Assembly: GCA_027214385.1 (NCBI GenBank)
Contig: JAPVXR010000010.1
Span: 62,001 to 126,000 of the forward strand
Length of the DNA stretch: 64,000 bases
Reading direction: 5' to 3'
From: Cryomorphaceae bacterium 1068
GTDB taxonomy: Bacteria > Bacteroidota > Bacteroidia > Flavobacteriales_D > Cryomorphaceae
A program made the translations under genes and the position numbers. This document shows, one piece after another, positions 60,652 to 64,000 of the stretch; positions within the stretch are counted from its first letter, which is position 1, and every line of letters begins with the position of its first letter. Below the pieces are notes generated by a model. The model was not told the DNA's origin and searched no databases. It saw nothing but the letters and a program-made list of their open reading frames with translations.

Positions 60652-61710
60652 TTAAACGTGAGCCGCAAGCCAATCTCCTACTTCACTTGTCTTATAGGCT
60701 TTTCCGTTTTCCGCGAGATCTTCCGTCACTATGCCTTCAGTCATTGATTTATTGACTACCGCTCTGATGGCCTCAGCTTCGTCTTTGAGCCCGAAAGCCA
60801 TTTCAAACATCATTGCAGCTGAAAGAATCGTAGCCAAAGGGTTAGCAATGTCTTTTCCGGCAGCTTGAGGGTATGATCCATGGATAGGCTCAAAAAGAGA
60901 TGTCTTTTCACCTAAAGATGCTGAAGGCATCAATCCCATAGAACCTGAGATCACGGAAGCTTCATCGGTTAGAATATCACCAAACAGATTTTCGGTAATC
61001 AATACATCATAAGAATTGGGCCACTGCACCAAACGCATGGCTACGGCATCTACAAATTCATAAGATACTTCTACTTCAGGATACTCCTTTTCCATTGCCT
61101 GAACAGTCTCCCGCCACAATCGTGAGGATTCTAAAACATTAGCCTTGTCAACACAGCAAAGCTTCTTTGACCTCATCATGGCTGATTCAAATCCCTTTTT
61201 GGCCAATCTTCTGATTTCGACACGCGTGTAAGTGCAAGTATCAAATGCCGTATTACCATTGTCTTCTCTACCGCTTTTACCAAAATAGATACCACTTGTC
61301 AATTCCCGAAAAAAGATCAAATCCGTGCCTTCAATTCGCTCGCGCTTCAAGGGAGATTTGTCTATTAAGGATGGAAAGGTAAAAGTTGGGCGAACGTTGG
61401 CATATAAGCCGAGCTTTTTACGCATTTTCAGCAATCCTTGTTCAGGGCGAACTTTTGCGGTTGGATCATTATCGAATCTTGGATGACCTATAGCGCCAAA
61501 AAGAACAGCATCTGCAGATGCGCAAATTTCGTGGGTATCATCAGGATATGGATCGCCAACAGCATCAATTGCTGCAGCTCCTGTCAAAGCAGATTTCCAA
61601 TTGATTTCATGATCGAACTTCTTTGCGATGGTGTCTACCACTTTTACAGCTTGTTCAATAACTTCAGGACCTATTCCGTCTCCTGCCAATAAGGCGATAT
61701 TCATTTTCAT
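60652..61710 (-). CDS. leuB: 3-isopropylmalate dehydrogenase
   Basis: LeuB oxidises and decarboxylates 3-isopropylmalate in leucine synthesis. The 352-residue protein starts MKMNIALLAGDGIGPEVIEQ and keeps the loop FGAIGHPRFDND, the R-rich active-site part (GLLKMRKKLGLYANVRPT), the Lys of CCVDKANVLESS, and the metal Asp pair in LFGDILTDEASVISGSMGLM. It is the last gene of the minus-strand leucine cluster, 12 bases after the synthase-like gene, and ends at a strong terminator. Confidence 0.95.
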   Translation of the reverse strand: MKMNIALLAGDGIGPEVIEQAVKVVDTIAKKFDHEINWKSALTGAAAIDAVGDPYPDDTHEICASADAVLFGAIGHPRFDNDPTAKVRPEQGLLKMRKKLGLYANVRPTFTFPSLIDKSPLKRERIEGTDLIFFRELTSGIYFGKSGREDNGNTAFDTCTYTRVEIRRLAKKGFESAMMRSKKLCCVDKANVLESSRLWRETVQAMEKEYPEVEVSYEFVDAVAMRLVQWPNSYDVLITENLFGDILTDEASVISGSMGLMPSASLGEKTSLFEPIHGSYPQAAGKDIANPLATILSAAMMFEMAFGLKDEAEAIRAVVNKSMTEGIVTEDLAENGKAYKTSEVGDWLAAHV

Positions 61711-61722
61711 CGTTGCAATTGT

Positions 61723-63255
61723 CTATTCTTGTTCTTTTGGAAAAATAATATTGAGCATTTTCTCTGCAGCTACTATGGCAGATACCGTTTCGTCAGTATC
61801 CAGACCCGTAGTCATGAACTCTTCCTCGCCGTCTTTCCATGTTATTTGTGTTTCGGCCACAGGATGACTTCGAGTTCCGGGAGCAATACGAGCTGCGTAG
61901 TTAATCAGCTTGGGTAACCGAACATTTCTACCCTTATAAATCTTGTGTAGCGCATTCATAAACGCATCGAACTTCCCGATACCTTGTGAACTTTCTTCAA
62001 AAAGTTCTCCGTCGATTTCTACACTCATTGTCGATGAAGGCTTAAGTCCCATGGCTTGCATCAGCACATACGACTTCACAAAAACCTTTTTCTCATATGT
62101 ATGAGATTGCAAGACATCTGAAATAATGTAGGGTAGATCTTGGGTCGTAACGACCTTCTTTTGATCACCTAACTCCACGATTCTCGTCGTTACTTTCTTG
62201 ACTTCTTCATCGCTCAAGGTCAGCCCGAGCTCTTCGAGATTCTTGGTGATGTTAGACTTACCCGATGTTTTACCGAGGGCGTACTTTCGCTTTCGGTCAA
62301 ATCTTTCAGGCATCAGATCGTTGAAATAAAGATTGTGCTTACTATCCCCGTCCGCATGTATACCCGCAGTTTGAGTAAATACATTGGCGCCCACAACAGG
62401 CTTGTTTACAGGAATGGTAAATCCTGAAAAGGAGGAAACCGTTTTACTGGATTCATACAAATGTTTCTCTTCTACATTGGTATGGATTTCGGGCATAAAA
62501 TCCTTTATCGCGGCAATACAACTTGCCAACGGAGCATTACCTGCACGTTCTCCCATACCGTTTATCGTAAGGTGAATTCCATGACATCCGGCCCGAAGAG
62601 CCTCCATAACGTTGGCTACACTCAAACCGTAATCGTTATGGCCATGAAAATCAAAATGAGTATCAGGATACCTTTCTACAATCTCCCGGAGATAACTTAA
62701 AGTCTCTTCAGGAGATAGAATTCCCAATGTATCCGGCAGAAGTATTCTCTTTATCGGCTGAGTAACCAGAAAATCAAGATCCTTAAAAACATACTCTCGA
62801 GAGTTTCGCATCCCGTTGCTCCAATCTTCCAAGTACACATTCGTTTCAATCCCTTTTCCTTCTGCCAAAGCAACAATCTCTGCGACATCGGCAAAATGCT
62901 GCTCAGGAGTTTTCCTCAGTTGATGTGTCAGGTGGTTCAAAGAGCCCTTTGTGAGCAAATTCTGGACACGAGTCCCTGCTTCTACCATCCAATTGAGAGA
63001 CGCTCCTTTATCCAAAAAGGTCAGCACCTCAATTCTCTCAAGACAATCATTCGCTAAAGCCCACTCAGATATGCTCTTCACTGCATTAAACTCTCCTGCA
63101 GACACTCGAGCTGAAGCTATTTCAATACGATCCACCTTCAAATCTGTCAAAAGCAATTTGGCCAAGGTCAATTTCTCAAGGGCTGTGAAGGATACTCCGG
63201 GTGTTTGCTCACCATCCCGCAACGTGGTATCCATTATTTCGATGGTTCGTGCCAT
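61723..63255 (-). CDS. Alpha-isopropylmalate synthase family protein (LeuA- or citramalate-synthase-like)
   Basis: A 510-residue DRE-TIM metallolyase with a C-terminal allosteric (LeuA dimer) domain. Catalytic signs are MDTTLRDGEQTPGVSF, FDFHGHNDYGLSVANV (metal His pair) and TINGMGERAGNAPL. It sits between leuD and leuB, so it acts in leucine or a related branched-chain pathway. The opening VDRIEIASARVSAGEF differs from E. coli LeuA (G-F-P-x-S-S-P-G), and Bacteroidota often encode a separate, shorter LeuA elsewhere; an (R)-citramalate synthase role is therefore possible. No symbol is given for that reason. Gap to leuD is 20 bases. Confidence 0.85.
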   Translation of the reverse strand: MARTIEIMDTTLRDGEQTPGVSFTALEKLTLAKLLLTDLKVDRIEIASARVSAGEFNAVKSISEWALANDCLERIEVLTFLDKGASLNWMVEAGTRVQNLLTKGSLNHLTHQLRKTPEQHFADVAEIVALAEGKGIETNVYLEDWSNGMRNSREYVFKDLDFLVTQPIKRILLPDTLGILSPEETLSYLREIVERYPDTHFDFHGHNDYGLSVANVMEALRAGCHGIHLTINGMGERAGNAPLASCIAAIKDFMPEIHTNVEEKHLYESSKTVSSFSGFTIPVNKPVVGANVFTQTAGIHADGDSKHNLYFNDLMPERFDRKRKYALGKTSGKSNITKNLEELGLTLSDEEVKKVTTRIVELGDQKKVVTTQDLPYIISDVLQSHTYEKKVFVKSYVLMQAMGLKPSSTMSVEIDGELFEESSQGIGKFDAFMNALHKIYKGRNVRLPKLINYAARIAPGTRSHPVAETQITWKDGEEEFMTTGLDTDETVSAIVAAEKMLNIIFPKEQE

Positions 63256-63275
63256 GATTATCTACACTAGTTCGG

Positions 63276-63872
63276 TTAGAAGGGAGTGCTTGAAGCAAAA
63301 TCTTTGATCTCACCTTCGAGATTCAGCAGATAGTCGATGTCGTCAAAACCGTTCAGGAGATTCTCTTTTTTGTATTCGGTGATTTCGAACCCTTCTGAAA
63401 TGCCGCTGCTGACAATGGTAATTCTTTGATTTGGAAGACTCACCTCAAATATTGAATCAGGATTTGCCTCTATATCGGTAAATATCTTTTCAAGAAACTC
63501 GGGGCTTACCTGAACGGGCAGAACACCGATGTTCAAGCAGTTGTTTCTGAAAATATCAGCAAAAAAGCTGGAAACAACGCATCTGAATCCATAATCGTAA
63601 ATAGCCCAAGCGGCATGTTCTCGCGAGGAACCTGAACCAAAGTTTTTGCCTCCTACTAAAATCTTCCCGCTGTATTTGGGATTGTTGAGTACAAAATCAG
63701 CTTTTGGTGAGCCGTCTGAATTATATCGCCAGTCTCTGAAAAGATTTTTGTCAAAATCCTTCCGTTCAGTAGCCTTTAAAAAACGTGCAGGAATAATTTG
63801 ATCTGTATCTACATTCTCAATAGGTAGAGGAACTGCAGTACTTTCTAATAAATTGAATTTATCGTATGCCAT
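63276..63872 (-). CDS. leuD: 3-isopropylmalate dehydratase small subunit
   Basis: LeuD is the swivelling small subunit that, with LeuC, isomerises 2- to 3-isopropylmalate. The 198-residue protein has VPLPIENVDTDQIIPARFLK at the start and the active-site loop GGKNFGSGSSREHAAWAIYD; both are diagnostic. The length is usual for bacterial LeuD. It lies 35 bases downstream of leuC on the minus strand and 20 bases ahead of the synthase-like gene. Confidence 0.96.
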   Translation of the reverse strand: MAYDKFNLLESTAVPLPIENVDTDQIIPARFLKATERKDFDKNLFRDWRYNSDGSPKADFVLNNPKYSGKILVGGKNFGSGSSREHAAWAIYDYGFRCVVSSFFADIFRNNCLNIGVLPVQVSPEFLEKIFTDIEANPDSIFEVSLPNQRITIVSSGISEGFEITEYKKENLLNGFDDIDYLLNLEGEIKDFASSTPF

Positions 63873-63907
63873 GATAGTAGCTTAAATTTTTGAGAATAGA
63901 GAGTTTG

Positions 63908-64000
63908 CTAAGCAATCTCGGCTTGCATTAACTCTCTCGGATCGGTTACTTTACCAGTCACAGCAGCTGCTGCTGCAACCAATGGACTAGCGAGTAGGGT
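63908..64000 (-). CDS. leuC: 3-isopropylmalate dehydratase large subunit (C-terminal end only)
   Basis: Only the last 30 codons are in the window; the gene runs off the right edge. The minus strand reads TLLASPLVAAAAAVTGKVTD then PRELMQAEIA and TAG. The S-P-x-x-A-A-A-A-A-V-T-G-K pattern is the usual LeuC C-terminus, and leuD follows directly. LeuC carries the 4Fe-4S cluster of the isomerase (outside the window). Confidence 0.9.
   Translation of the reverse strand, partial: TLLASPLVAAAAAVTGKVTDPRELMQAEIA

Overview
The window reads as chromosome from a member of the Bacteroidota, most likely a free-living, probably marine, Flavobacteriales-type organism (inference). Supporting signs: three proteins end in type IX secretion (T9SS) sorting tails; there is a TonB receptor/DUF4249 lipoprotein pair and there are DUF2807, DUF3667, DUF1573 and DUF4249 families; many lipoproteins are present; promoters match the Bacteroidota -7 element TAnnTTTG; and intergenic relics of the TGTCATTTCGAG type occur. 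No phage, insertion sequence, CRISPR array or rRNA operon was seen. One tRNA, tRNA-Pro(GGG), is present.

Layout. 1-2.65 kb: the end of a thioesterase, tRNA hydroxylase miaE, a VOC protein, a lipoprotein methyltransferase and a DUF551 protein. 2.7-9.0 kb: a complete RND tripartite efflux operon (adaptor, HAE1-type pump, outer-membrane factor), preceded by a small His-rich secreted protein. 9.2-9.4 kb: a 38-residue Lys-rich mini-gene with its own promoter and terminator. 9.5-15.3 kb: a sulfur island. It holds a YeeE/YedE transporter split into two genes around a porin, a rhodanese, a persulfide-dioxygenase-like enzyme fused to two rhodanese domains, a TauE/SafE exporter and a Crp/Fnr regulator. 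15.4-17.4 kb: a receiver protein with xseA-xseB.

17.5-26.3 kb: small membrane and GNAT genes, two unlisted mini-genes (52 and 58 residues), a GT39-like membrane protein, an asymmetric ABC-F ATPase, an orphan solute-binding protein, a translationally coupled three-gene membrane/lipoprotein operon and a DEAD-box helicase. 26.7-31.2 kb: one giant T9SS-exported protein with PPC, Ig-like and Cys-rich repeats. 31.7-38.4 kb: a PagL-like deacylase with a DUF2807 lipoprotein, another GT39-like protein, an OM barrel, an LDH/MDH-family enzyme and a secreted unknown. 38.6-43.3 kb: a MacAB-like ABC export operon convergent with a LytS/LytTR two-component pair. 43.5-51.6 kb: an Ere/ChaN-like protein, T9SS proteins, an ammonium channel, a GNAT protein, an NTF2-like protein, an FG-GAP protein and a receiver that has lost its phospho-acceptor Asp.

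51.65-64 kb: tRNA-Pro, the TonB receptor and DUF4249 pair, trxB, an unusual sigma-factor-like/TM/pseudo-HtrA fusion protein, an S41 C-terminal processing protease, a DUF1573 protein, and the leucine cluster leuC(partial)-leuD-IPM-synthase-like-leuB on the minus strand.

The most unusual item is the gene at 56608-58116. It joins an ECF-sigma-like N-terminus to one membrane helix and a periplasmic trypsin-like fold in which all three catalytic positions appear to be lost. This looks like a membrane-tethered transcription factor with a built-in dead-protease sensor. Also worth follow-up are the split sulfur transporter with an inserted porin, the half-degenerate ABC-F protein, and several mini-genes and hairpins that gene callers would miss.
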